Of a stretch of DNA of 64,000 nucleotides, positions 55,177 to 63,440 are shown in pieces. Position 1 is the first letter of the stretch; each line of letters opens with the position of its first letter. The stretch comes from Pseudocitrobacter cyperus (GTDB lineage: Bacteria > Pseudomonadota > Gammaproteobacteria > Enterobacterales > Enterobacteriaceae). The stretch covers positions 62,001 through 126,000 of the forward strand of contig NZ_JAYMYY010000003.1 of the NCBI RefSeq assembly GCF_039889165.1, written 5' to 3'. The notes beneath the pieces were generated by a model, which saw only the letters and a list, made by a program, of their open reading frames with translations, was not told where the DNA came from and made no database searches. The position numbers and the translations under genes were made by a program.

Positions 55177-56649
55177 TTATTCGAAGTCCGGCAGGAAGCG
55201 CTTCACATCGACCTCTTTGAATTTCGAGCGTTCAAAGTGGCTTTTCAGATGGAACGGAACCGTGCAGTCGAAGATGGTTTTGCATGACATCCCCTGTTGC
55301 AGAATGCTCGGGCTATAAGCAGGTACCTGAGACGGATCGAGCGGGTGGCAGCGAACGCCCGGAATGGTGACGGTGTCCACGTCGCCCTGATAGCGTGTCT
55401 GCATTGCCCACAGCACATCGTCGGTATCGAAAATATCGACATCCTCATCCACCAGAATGACGTGTTTCAGTTCCGGGAACGCAGAGAAGGCGAGCAGGGC
55501 AGCCTGACGCTGACGGCCTTCATCCACGGCGGCGGATTTTTTGAATTGCATGACCGCCAGCAGTTTGCCGCCGCCTGCAGTATGCGCAAAGACGTTCAGC
55601 AATTTGCCCGGCATCGCGCGTTCAACCATATCGAGGATGCTTGCTTCGGTCGGGATACCCGCCATGTTCACATGTTCCTCGCCTGGCCCGACGGTGGTAC
55701 GCCAGATAGGGTTTTTACGGTGCGTCACGGCTTTCACTTTAATCACCGGAATCGCTTCTTTCGCTTCGCCGGTGTAGCCCGGAAATTCAGGCATTGCTTT
55801 GCCGGTGTTGGTGTTCTGGTCTTCACGCACGCGCACGTTAGGCAGCAGTTCGCCCTCAATGATGATTTCTGCGTGAGCGATCGCTTTTTCGTTGATGGTT
55901 TTGCACTGCACCATTTCAACGGCGTGTCCGCGCAGGGAACCGGCAATGCTCAGTTCATCAAAGCCCAGCGGAGTGGTCGGCGGCTCGAAGCAGGCGGCAA
56001 TTTCAATCGCCGGATCAACGCCGATGCTGATAGAAATCGGCAGCGGTTTGCCTGCGGCTTCCGCTTTCATGCGGAACGCATCGATATGACGGCCAGGGGT
56101 AAGCCACATCGAAAGTTCATCTTTGCTTTGGACGCACAGACGGTGAATGGTGATATCGGACTCGTGGGTATCCGGGTCTGACGCATAGCACAGCCCCATG
56201 GTGATGTACGGGCCGGCATCTTCTGCGGTATTGGTCGGCGCGGGCAGCAGTTTGCGCAGGTCAAAACCGGCGTCGGTGGCGAGGTGAACCACTTCCTGAC
56301 CCGCCGCGGGCGCGGTGGTAAGAACCGGAGCGATAGGCGTCTGGACGGAGTCTTTCAGCAAATGGCCCAGACGTTCCGGCGGGCAGTTCAGGAATTGACT
56401 AACGCGGTTACGGGAACCGTTAAGACCGATTGCCACACTGATGTCATTAAAACCTTTGATTTTATTGAACATCATTACCGGGCCATTTTTACGCGTCGGA
56501 CGCTGGCAGGTACCGCCTGCGCCAACGTAGCGATAAACGCCAGAGAGTTCTGCGTGCGGGTCAACTTCGGTATCGGTTTCGACATATTCGCCTGGCAGCG
56601 TTTTCAGCAGCTCCAGCGCAGAGCGTAGGTCATGAACTTTACTTTTCAT
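55177..56649 (-). CDS. UbiD-family non-oxidative hydroxyarylic acid decarboxylase
   Basis: A 490-residue UbiD-family protein. Its length and motifs resemble the phenolic-acid decarboxylases (4-hydroxybenzoate, vanillate or gallate types) rather than housekeeping UbiD. Landmarks are the prFMN/metal region around SRNRVSQFLNCPPERLG to DITIHRLCVQSK, the catalytic Glu-Arg-Glu region near ISIGVDPAIEIAACFEPPTTPLGFDELSIAGSLRG split across residues 205-245, and VDEDVDIFD. It is first in the operon, divergent from a LysR gene. The substrate cannot be fixed. Confidence 0.88.
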   Translation of the reverse strand: MKSKVHDLRSALELLKTLPGEYVETDTEVDPHAELSGVYRYVGAGGTCQRPTRKNGPVMMFNKIKGFNDISVAIGLNGSRNRVSQFLNCPPERLGHLLKDSVQTPIAPVLTTAPAAGQEVVHLATDAGFDLRKLLPAPTNTAEDAGPYITMGLCYASDPDTHESDITIHRLCVQSKDELSMWLTPGRHIDAFRMKAEAAGKPLPISISIGVDPAIEIAACFEPPTTPLGFDELSIAGSLRGHAVEMVQCKTINEKAIAHAEIIIEGELLPNVRVREDQNTNTGKAMPEFPGYTGEAKEAIPVIKVKAVTHRKNPIWRTTVGPGEEHVNMAGIPTEASILDMVERAMPGKLLNVFAHTAGGGKLLAVMQFKKSAAVDEGRQRQAALLAFSAFPELKHVILVDEDVDIFDTDDVLWAMQTRYQGDVDTVTIPGVRCHPLDPSQVPAYSPSILQQGMSCKTIFDCTVPFHLKSHFERSKFKEVDVKRFLPDFE

Positions 56650-56817
56650 CGTGTTGTTCCTGTTGGTAAGCAGTAAAACTGTCTGCGGTTACCCTAATCC
56701 CCAAAAGTAATGGGGACAAATACCGTTTAGCTGCGTCTGAGTAGATCAAAAAAGTGTGAGACGCCTGAAAGCCTGACGTACACTAGCCTTCGGGATGCAG
56801 GTGAGGAGAACGGTTTC
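56650..56817. promoter_or_regulatory. Divergent control region of the ubiD-like operon and LysR gene
   Basis: Two symmetric elements are visible: TCCCC/GGGGA around an AT-rich centre (56698-56716), and GCGTCT/AGACGC with 20 nt between (56733-56764). A -10-like TACACT at 56779-56784 faces the LysR gene. These could be regulator sites; no classic T-N11-A box with strong arms was found. Confidence 0.4.
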
Positions 56818-57720
56818 ATGGATCTAAAACGATTACGCTACTTTTGTCGGGTAGTGGAGCAGGGTTCGGTAAGTCAGGCGGCGAAGGTGCTGAATATGGC
56901 GCAACCGCCGCTCAGTAAACGCATCCAGGAGCTGGAGGATGAACTGCAAACGCCGCTCTTCACTCGCCGTGGCAATCGTATTGAACCTACAGAAGCGGGG
57001 TTTTTTCTCTATCGCAAAGCTTGCGAAATTTTGCGACAGGTGGAAGACACCGCGCGTGAAACCATGGAGATCGCGCAAAAAGATCACCCGCAGTTTCGTC
57101 TGGGTCTCACGCACCTTTTTCAGTCTTACTTCAAACCGCTGCTGCTGGCGCTGTATGAGCGCAATCCCAATATTGAGGTAAACATTTCGGTCACCGACTC
57201 CAGTCATCTGGAGATGCTACTCAATGAAGGCGCCATAGATTTAGCGCTGATTCAGCGCCCTTATCGCAGTGAAGGCTTTGATTTTGTTTCCTTTGATCCC
57301 ATTAAGCTGGTGGCGGTGATCAGCAAAAAATGTTTGCCACAGGCGCCTGCGAATCCTTTCGACTATACGGCGCTGGCTGACTTTCCGCTGGTGCTGCTGC
57401 ATCGGGCGAAAGATTCCGGCACCTACGAGATGCTGATCGACCTGTTCAGAAAAGCGGGGGTAAATCCGAATGTGATTATGCATATCACCCAGCCGGGTAT
57501 GATCCTCGACTGGCTTGAATCGGGGCTTGCTGCCGCTACGCTGCTGCCATCTTCAGAAGTGAATGCCGCGCGTTTGCCCAACTGCCACGTGGTTGACGTC
57601 TTCCCGTCGCCGCAGATTTTCTATCCCGCGCTGGTAAAAATGCCTGCGGCAAACTGGGTGCCGGAAGTGATGGAACTGGTGGCGGAAGGGTACCCCTTTC
57701 GCGCGCATCCGGTTGCCTGA
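56818..57720 (+). CDS. LysR-family regulator divergent from the ubiD-like operon
   Basis: A 300-residue LysR protein with an N-terminal winged HTH (MDLKRLRYFCRVVEQGSVSQAAKVLNMAQPPLSKRIQELE split over residues 1-40) and a periplasmic-binding-protein-like effector domain from about 90. The divergent layout is typical for control of the adjacent aromatic-acid decarboxylase operon, probably with the acid as coinducer. This function is inference. Confidence 0.88.
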   Translation: MDLKRLRYFCRVVEQGSVSQAAKVLNMAQPPLSKRIQELEDELQTPLFTRRGNRIEPTEAGFFLYRKACEILRQVEDTARETMEIAQKDHPQFRLGLTHLFQSYFKPLLLALYERNPNIEVNISVTDSSHLEMLLNEGAIDLALIQRPYRSEGFDFVSFDPIKLVAVISKKCLPQAPANPFDYTALADFPLVLLHRAKDSGTYEMLIDLFRKAGVNPNVIMHITQPGMILDWLESGLAAATLLPSSEVNAARLPNCHVVDVFPSPQIFYPALVKMPAANWVPEVMELVAEGYPFRAHPVA

Positions 57721-57786
57721 GATATTGGCATCCGCCAACAGCCTGTTATCATAGGCAACCCGAAAGAATTAACCCGAGGATTTGTT

Positions 57787-58518
57787 TTGCGAGCAGGAAG
57801 CCTGAGTATCCAGCCAATGCGATTTTTACTGTGCCTGCTCCTCGGCGTGCTGCTGGTAGGCTGTTCCGGGAATAAATCGGGCTCTGACAGCAGCGGTTCT
57901 GTCTACACCGTGAAGCGTGGTGATACGCTGTCGCGGATCTCCCGCATGACCGGCACCAGCGTTGCTGAGCTTGCGCGCCTGAACGGCATTAAACCGCCTT
58001 ATACCATTGAGGTGGGGCAGAAGATTAAGACCGGTGGCTCATCGAAGCTGCTGGGTAAAAAATCGACCAGCACGGCAAAAGTTACGCCATCTTCTGCGGT
58101 GCCGCAGTCCTCCTGGCCGCCGGTAGGGCAACGCTGCTGGCGCTGGCCGACTAGCGGAAAAGTCATCATGCCTTATTCCACCGCGGATGGCGGGAACAAA
58201 GGCATTGATATCGCCGGGAGCCGTGGGCAGGCAGTGTACGCCGCAGGCGCGGGGAAAGTGGTTTACGTGGGCAATCAACTACGTGGCTACGGTAATTTAA
58301 TCATGATTAAGCACAGTGAAGATTACATTACGGCCTACGCGCATAACGACACACTGTTGGTCAACAACGGCCAAAGCGTGAAGATTGGCCAGAAGATTGC
58401 CACGATGGGCAGCAGCGACGCAGATTCTGTGCGGCTGCATTTCCAGATTCGCTACCGTGCCACGGCGATTGATCCACTGCGCTACTTACCGCCGCAGGGC
58501 AGTAAGCCTAAGTGCTAA
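57787..58518 (+). CDS. actS: Amidase activator lipoprotein ActS (YgeR), LysM + degenerate LytM
   Basis: A 243-residue outer-membrane lipoprotein. The lipobox LLVGC places the lipidated Cys at residue 26. A LysM domain covers about 39-80 (YTVKRGDTLSRISRMTG to IEVGQKI) and an M23/LytM domain about 115-240. The first zinc motif reads NKGIDIAG, with Asn instead of His, so it is probably non-catalytic, as in EnvC- and NlpD-type activators. E. coli YgeR (ActS) activates amidases such as AmiC. A TTG start is used because GAGGA precedes it; ATG 57817 lacks such a site. Confidence 0.92.
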   Translation: MRAGSLSIQPMRFLLCLLLGVLLVGCSGNKSGSDSSGSVYTVKRGDTLSRISRMTGTSVAELARLNGIKPPYTIEVGQKIKTGGSSKLLGKKSTSTAKVTPSSAVPQSSWPPVGQRCWRWPTSGKVIMPYSTADGGNKGIDIAGSRGQAVYAAGAGKVVYVGNQLRGYGNLIMIKHSEDYITAYAHNDTLLVNNGQSVKIGQKIATMGSSDADSVRLHFQIRYRATAIDPLRYLPPQGSKPKC

Positions 58519-58553
58519 AAGACTATTTTATCGCCAGTCAGTGGCGATGAGGC

Positions 58554-58581
58554 TTGCCAGCGAGGGCATAAGGTTTATAAT
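58554..58581 (+). promoter_or_regulatory. Promoter of glyU
   Basis: TTGCCA (-35, 58554-58559) and TATAAT (-10, 58576-58581) are 16 bp apart, followed by a GC-rich discriminator typical of stringently controlled stable-RNA promoters. Confidence 0.88.
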
Positions 58582-58600
58582 GCTCCTCGCACACGCCGAA

Positions 58601-58674
58601 GCGGGCGTAGTTCAATGGTAGAACGAGAGCTTCCCAAGCTCTATACGAGGGTTCGATTCCCTTCGCCCGCTCCA
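58601..58674 (+). tRNA. glyU: tRNA-Gly (anticodon CCC)
   Basis: A 74-nt tRNA with acceptor stem GCGGGCG/CGCCCGC, the D-arm TTCAATGGTAGAA, anticodon loop CTTCCCAAG (CCC, reading GGG), a T-arm with GGTTCGATTCC and an encoded CCA end. The sequence equals E. coli glyU as I recall. In E. coli this locus borders the ETT2 island; here an AlaE-like gene follows instead. Confidence 0.97.
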
Positions 58675-58679
58675 ATCTC

Positions 58680-58709
58680 CTGATAAATCAAAACGTTATG
58701 ATTTATCAG
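58680..58709 (+). terminator. Inverted repeat after glyU
   Basis: CTGATAAATCA and TGATTTATCAG form a perfect 11-bp stem with an 8-nt loop, 6 nt after the tRNA. It is AT-rich and is followed by only a weak T-rich stretch, so it may act as the tRNA terminator or a 3' processing signal. Confidence 0.55.
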
Positions 58710-58802
58710 TTAGTTCTGTTACCCCGCTTTAGCAAATACAACCTAAACTACCCATTCTTCTACTCCCGCACCTGTCGCGTTACCCAAAAGAGGAAATGTA
58801 CT

Positions 58803-59264
58803 TTGCCTCAACCTCATGACCAGAGCATTCGCCGAACTGCATTTATTGCGGATACGACTGCGTTGATTATATTTTTCACGACAACTGGCATTATTAATGA
58901 ACGATTTGTCGCGGGTATGTCGTGGGATCAAGTTCTGCATGCACGTTTGATTGGCGCAGTGTTGATGGTGCCTGTTGCCCGTCCTTATGGCTTATGGCGG
59001 GATTGGGTAATGCAGTGCGCGCGATCAGGCCGGATATCAAAAGTGTTATGGGACAGTATTGCTCTGGTGAGCTTTCAGGTGCCAATCTATGCTGCGATCA
59101 TTGCGTTTAGTGGTGCATCGGGCAGTGGATTAGTACAGGGTACACTCGGTGCTACCTTGATGATGTTGTTATTGGGTCGACCGTATGGGGCGTTTCTTAA
59201 TTGGATACGGAAGTTGTTTGGTTTGCCGCCGGGTGGGGCAAAACCGATGTCGCTGGGAGATTGA
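58803..59264 (+). CDS. AlaE-like L-alanine exporter family protein
   Basis: A 153-residue inner-membrane protein with four predicted helices, related to E. coli AlaE: RRTAFIADTTALIIFF, FVAGMSWDQVLHARLIGA, RPYGLWRDW and GRPYGAFLNWIRKLF align with AlaE blocks. The best start is TTG at 58803, 8 nt after AGAGGA; the frame is open further upstream but lacks a site. It is more divergent from K-12 AlaE than its core neighbours are from their K-12 counterparts, so it may be a paralogue with another substrate. Confidence 0.8.
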   Translation: MPQPHDQSIRRTAFIADTTALIIFFTTTGIINERFVAGMSWDQVLHARLIGAVLMVPVARPYGLWRDWVMQCARSGRISKVLWDSIALVSFQVPIYAAIIAFSGASGSGLVQGTLGATLMMLLLGRPYGAFLNWIRKLFGLPPGGAKPMSLGD

Positions 59265-59563
59265 GGGGAACGGATGGATGGTCGCTTTGTGCCATGAGGG
59301 GAAGTTGGCGGCCTGGAGACTCTTAAAAAATTAATGGTTCGTTTTTCTGGGATGTTTATACTTCCTCCCAAGCCTTCTGGCACTTATGAGCGGGAAGGAA
59401 AACACCGGCTGACCTGCTCCCCGTTGATTAAAACACCTCAATGTTAGTCATTTTGTTGTTGGATTTGCCAACTTCCGCTCCTCGCTCAAAACCACCCTGC
59501 AATTGAAAGCAGAGGAACTGCCTGACATAACTCTGCACTGTGAAGAGTCTGTCATCGTAACGT
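59265..59563. other. Non-coding gap with possible mobile-element debris
   Basis: This 299-bp stretch between the AlaE-like and LysR genes has no gene with a start and ribosome site. A TGACCTGCTCCCCGTTGATT string near 59411 recalls insertion-sequence ends I have seen, and about 50 codons without start or stop follow (NVSHFVVGFANFRSS near 59440-59487). Both hints are weak. Confidence 0.35.
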
Positions 59564-60448
59564 TCAGATTTTCAACGTATCAATGACCATTCGCAGGGCA
59601 GGGGAAACGTTGCGATGAGGATAATAAAGAAACAACCCTTCCATTCGCAGACTGTATCGCTGCAACGCCCTGATAAGCTTACCCTGTTCTAAATCATCCG
59701 CGACCAGCTCGACAGGGACATAGGCCAGCCCCAGACCCAGCCGGGCGGCTTCTGCTTCCATATAGCTGTCAGACAGGGCCCACTGCCCTTCAGGCTGATG
59801 GGTGATTTTTTTATCATCCTGAGTGAGTTCCCACTGATATACGCTACCGTCGGCAAACTGATAGGCGATGCAGGGATGCGCTTTTAAATCCGTCGGGGTT
59901 TGCGGAAAACCGTAGCGACGAAAATGTTCAGGAGTCCCCACAATGGCCATCTCCATATCGGGAGTAATGCGTACCGCGACCATGCCTTGTTCGACTTCCG
60001 GCCCCAGACGGATGCCTGCATCGAATCTTTCATCAATAATGTCGATGAATCGGCTCTCGCTTATGAGTTCGAGCCTGATATCTGGATAGCGCTGTTTAAA
60101 GACGGCAAGCTTTGGCAGAAGGCATTTATCAATCGCGTGCTGGCTGGCATTGATGCGCACCGTACCTGAGGGGGTTTCACGATAATGCGCCAGCGTGGCA
60201 AGCCCCAGATCCAACGTATCAAATCCTGATTCGGTTTTCTGGTAAAGCTGTTCTCCTGCTTGCGTCAGCGACAGTTTACGCGTGGTGCGCACCAGCAACT
60301 GGACGCCCAGCCTTTCTTCAAGCTCACGCACAGAACGGCTGACTCCTGACTGAGCAAGGCTAAGCCTCTTAGCCGCGGCGGTAAAACTGCCTTCCCGCAC
60401 CACCTGCATAAACAGGTACAACTCGTTGTAGTTCTCCCTTTTCGCCAT
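59564..60448 (-). CDS. LysR-family regulator (divergent from hydrolase-MFS pair)
   Basis: A 294-residue LysR protein with HTH at about residues 8-45 (FMQVVREGSFTAAAKRLSLA, SGVSRSVRELEERLG) and an effector domain from about 92. The sequence type is the large CrgA/YafC-like group that typically sits divergent to oxidoreductase, hydrolase or efflux genes. It faces the hydrolase gene across 185 bp that contain a clear T-N11-A palindrome. The effector is unknown. Confidence 0.88.
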   Translation of the reverse strand: MAKRENYNELYLFMQVVREGSFTAAAKRLSLAQSGVSRSVRELEERLGVQLLVRTTRKLSLTQAGEQLYQKTESGFDTLDLGLATLAHYRETPSGTVRINASQHAIDKCLLPKLAVFKQRYPDIRLELISESRFIDIIDERFDAGIRLGPEVEQGMVAVRITPDMEMAIVGTPEHFRRYGFPQTPTDLKAHPCIAYQFADGSVYQWELTQDDKKITHQPEGQWALSDSYMEAEAARLGLGLAYVPVELVADDLEQGKLIRALQRYSLRMEGLFLYYPHRNVSPALRMVIDTLKI

Positions 60449-60489
60449 TGAATAATCCCCGTGAATGACAGCAAATACAGGATTGATTT

Positions 60490-60504
60490 ATACCAATATG
60501 GTAT
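60490..60504. promoter_or_regulatory. LysR box (T-N11-A palindrome)
   Basis: ATACCAATATGGTAT is a perfect 5-5-5 palindrome with the LysR T-N11-A pattern, extended by imperfect arms GATTGAT/ATCAATC. A TATAAT at 60551-60556 with a poor -35 faces the hydrolase gene. If transcription starts near 60563, the box is centred near -66, the normal activation position for LysR proteins. Confidence 0.75.
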
Positions 60505-60633
60505 CAATCTTAGCAGTAATCGCCCTCTAATCAGCACTAATTCTGCTCACTATAATGACCCCATCAAAACAAAGCACCGCAGCGTTGTCCGTAGGAAACC
60601 TGTGTTTCTCTCTTGTTTCTCATGGGGATTTTT

Positions 60634-61770
60634 ATGAAAGCCTTCACCCGAACGCTAAAAACCGCGATGCCGGCCATGCTGTTATTCGCATCATTAAGTG
60701 GAGTTACGACGATGAGTTATGCTGATTCAACCAATCCGAATGCCCCTGTTTCTATGACGGATAAATGGGATAAGACGTTCGCCGAGAGCCAGAAAGTCGA
60801 TCATCGTAAAGTCTCGTTCCAGAATCGATATGGCATCACCTTAGTGGGCGATCTTTACCTGCCCAAAGATCGTGGCGATCGCAAACTGGCGGCAATTGCG
60901 GTCAGTGGGCCTTTTGGCGCGGTGAAAGAGCAATCCAGCGGCCTGTATGCGCAAACGCTGGCGGAACAAGGGTTTGTTACCCTGGCGTTCGATCCTTCTT
61001 ACACGGGGGAAAGCGGCGGCTATCCGCGAAACGTCGCCTCACCGGATATCAACACTGAAGATTTCAGCGCGGCGGTGGATTTCTTAGGACTGCAAAAAGA
61101 GGTGGATCGCAACCGTATCGGTCTGCTCGGTATTTGTGGCTGGGGTGGCATGGCGTTGAACGATGCTGCGATGGATACTCGCGTTAAAGCGGTGGCAACC
61201 AGCGTGATGTACGACATGAGCCGGGCGATGGGTCATGGCGTGGGTGATGGCAAAGACCGTTATTCCACAGCCGACCGTCGTGCTGTTCTGCAGTATCTGA
61301 ATGAACAGCGCTGGAAGGATGCGCAGAGCGGAACCTTCGCTCACGGTGGTCATGATATTAACGTCGATGGCAACGGTAAGATCAGCGCGGGCGATCGCAT
61401 TTTGCCTGAAACGCTGCCGGCAAATCCGCATCCGGTGCTGAAAGAGTTCTTTGATTACTACCGCATGCCGCGCGGTTTCCATGAGCGCTCCGTTAACTCT
61501 ACGGGAGCGTGGACGGCAACGATGCCGCTGTCGTTTATGAATATGCCGCTGCTGAGCTACGCCGGTGAAATCACTATACCGACGCTTATCGTGACTGGTG
61601 AAAAAGCGCATTCACGCTATTTTGCTGAAGATGCTTATAAAGCCGTCGGCAGTAAACAGAAAGAACTGGTGATTGTTCCGGGGGTAAACCATGTTGATTT
61701 ATACGACAACGTCGCCGGGAAGATCCCCTTCGCAAAATTTGACGAGTTCTTCAAAACCAGCCTGAAATAA
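60634..61770 (+). CDS. Exported alpha/beta hydrolase (dienelactone-hydrolase/YcjY-like)
   Basis: A 378-residue alpha/beta hydrolase with a likely Sec signal peptide (MKAFTRTLKTAMPAMLLFASLSG, cleavage probably after SYA near residue 31). The nucleophile elbow is LLGICGWGG, with Cys in place of Ser, as in dienelactone hydrolase and YcjY-like proteins. An acid is likely near PTLIVTGEKAHS, and the His in VPGVNHVDLYD. GGGGA precedes the ATG at 60634. It is followed by a hairpin and an MFS exporter. The substrate is unknown. Confidence 0.85.
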   Translation: MKAFTRTLKTAMPAMLLFASLSGVTTMSYADSTNPNAPVSMTDKWDKTFAESQKVDHRKVSFQNRYGITLVGDLYLPKDRGDRKLAAIAVSGPFGAVKEQSSGLYAQTLAEQGFVTLAFDPSYTGESGGYPRNVASPDINTEDFSAAVDFLGLQKEVDRNRIGLLGICGWGGMALNDAAMDTRVKAVATSVMYDMSRAMGHGVGDGKDRYSTADRRAVLQYLNEQRWKDAQSGTFAHGGHDINVDGNGKISAGDRILPETLPANPHPVLKEFFDYYRMPRGFHERSVNSTGAWTATMPLSFMNMPLLSYAGEITIPTLIVTGEKAHSRYFAEDAYKAVGSKQKELVIVPGVNHVDLYDNVAGKIPFAKFDEFFKTSLK

Positions 61771-61776
61771 CCCTCT

Positions 61777-61803
61777 AATCCACCCGCTGATAGCGGGTGG
61801 ATT
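61777..61803 (+). terminator. Terminator between hydrolase and MFS genes
   Basis: AATCCACCCGCT and AGCGGGTGGATT form a 12-bp perfect stem with a 3-nt loop. The tail CACTTCTTG is only moderately T-rich, so the MFS gene may still be reached by read-through. Confidence 0.7.
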
Positions 61804-61830
61804 CACTTCTTGCCGCGATGAAATCAGTGT

Positions 61831-63024
61831 ATGTCTACATTAAGCCAAACCCCATCACCTCATCATCAGCACGATTACTGGGGCGGCATTTTTGCCATGA
61901 CCCTGTGCGTCTTTGTGCTGATTGCCTCTGAATTTATGCCCGTCAGCCTGCTTACGCCGATAGCCCAGGATTTAAACGTGACGGAGGGGCTGGCAGGTCA
62001 GGGGATCGCCATCTCCGGCGCGCTGGCGGTTCTGACCAGTCTTACCCTTTCGACACTGGCCGGAAATGCGAATCGCAAGTACCTGCTGATGGGAATGACG
62101 ATCCTGATGGCAATCTCGGGGCTTGTTATCGCACTGGCTTCCAGTTACCTGGTGTATATGGCGGGTCGTGCCATGATAGGCATCGCGATTGGCGGATTCT
62201 GGTCGATGTCTGCGGCAACGGCGATTCGTCTGGTGCCACAACATCAGGTCGCGCGTGCCCTGGCGATATTTAACGGCGGTAATGCGCTGGCGACGGTCGT
62301 GGCAGCGCCATTGGGGAGCTATCTTGGCGCAACTATCGGATGGCGTGGTGCCTTCTTGTGTCTGGTTCCCGTCGCGGTTGCCGCCTTTATCTGGCAGCTT
62401 ATCAGTCTGCCCGACATGGAGGCTCATAAAAGCCACACGTCACGGGGTTCTGTATTTCACTTATTCCGCCGCCGCATTGTTGCGGTTGGCATGCTGGCCT
62501 GTGGCCTGTTCTTTATGGGGCAGTTTGCGCTATTTACCTATGTGCGCCCGTTTCTGGAGACGGTGACGCGGGTTGATTCCTCCGGCTTATCTCTGATCCT
62601 GCTTGCTATCGGTGTGGCGGGTTTTGTCGGCACACTGATTATTTCTATTTTCCTTAACGCAAAATTCTACCCAACATTGGTCGCCATTCCACTGTGGATG
62701 GCGGCTATCGCCATGGCGTTGATTCTGATCGGCCAAAGCATTTGGGTTGTCGCGCTGCTATTAGGTCTTTGGGGATTGCTGGCAACCGCCGCGCCGACGG
62801 GCTGGTGGGCATGGATTGCACGCACGCTTCCCGACAATGCGGAAGCGGGAGGCGGATTGATGGTCGCTGTGATCCAGCTCTCTATTGCGCTGGGTTCAAC
62901 GGTCGGCGGCATGGTGTTTGACCACCTTGGCTGGCAGAGTGCGTTTGCACTCAGTGGTGGGTTGCTCGCTGCCGCCGCTGCTTTGACCGTTTTCACTTCA
63001 CGTCAGGAAGTTCACCCGGCTTAA
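61831..63024 (+). CDS. MFS transporter, DHA1 family (AraJ/NepI-like)
   Basis: A 397-residue major facilitator with 12 predicted helices. The N-terminal FVLIASEFMPVSLLTPIAQDL pattern and GRAMIGIAIGGFWSMSAATAIRLVP are typical of the sugar- or drug-efflux DHA1 group that includes AraJ, YdhP and NepI. A proline-glycine rich motif C-like stretch is present in helix 5. It is probably controlled by the divergent LysR together with the hydrolase. The exported compound is unknown. Confidence 0.87.
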   Translation: MSTLSQTPSPHHQHDYWGGIFAMTLCVFVLIASEFMPVSLLTPIAQDLNVTEGLAGQGIAISGALAVLTSLTLSTLAGNANRKYLLMGMTILMAISGLVIALASSYLVYMAGRAMIGIAIGGFWSMSAATAIRLVPQHQVARALAIFNGGNALATVVAAPLGSYLGATIGWRGAFLCLVPVAVAAFIWQLISLPDMEAHKSHTSRGSVFHLFRRRIVAVGMLACGLFFMGQFALFTYVRPFLETVTRVDSSGLSLILLAIGVAGFVGTLIISIFLNAKFYPTLVAIPLWMAAIAMALILIGQSIWVVALLLGLWGLLATAAPTGWWAWIARTLPDNAEAGGGLMVAVIQLSIALGSTVGGMVFDHLGWQSAFALSGGLLAAAAALTVFTSRQEVHPA

Positions 63025-63440
63025 TTGTCCGAAAACAAGCGTATACAGGGCCCTGATAATCTTCTGAGCCGTTGTTAATATTGATTTTCATATTCCGTCG
63101 GTGGTGTCTGAACACTTGAACCCTGGCGGAATACACGATTTTTATCTGTCCAGAATGCTGAACGAAGTGTGGGAAATTTGCCTTTCTTTTTCTAAATGTG
63201 AAATGTTTAAAGAACGTTATCATTATTAATGATAATGGGAGAAATAAGGGAAGATATAGCGTTAATATTGATAAAATACAGAGTTAAATAGTTGGCTTGA
63301 TACTGCCATATAGTATCGGTACTATGGTTCATCTGAAAAATGCATAATTGGTTATTGCAACAGTACTTTCTCCTTGCTTAGGAATGAACTTATCGCTTTG
63401 ACTTTGTCATCTATGGCACCCGTCTTTTATCAATAAATTA
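63025..63440. other. AT-rich intergenic region with 9-1-9 palindrome
   Basis: This 416-bp gap has no gene I can support. TTATCATTA-T-TAATGATAA at 63217-63235 is a perfect 9-1-9 palindrome. It recalls Fur-type sequences, but its GATAA units point the opposite way to the classic Fur box, so the binding protein is uncertain. The remainder is AT-rich leader of the following transporter gene. Confidence 0.5.

Noticed and set aside
55297..56181. A 294-codon open frame antisense to the UbiD-like gene.
   Set aside because: Its composition is rich in His, Arg and Phe as expected for an antisense shadow, and the sense frame is a clear UbiD protein.
63217..63235. Confident Fur box call.
   Set aside because: The half-site orientation is opposite to the GATAATGAT-A-ATCATTATC consensus, so I list only the palindrome.
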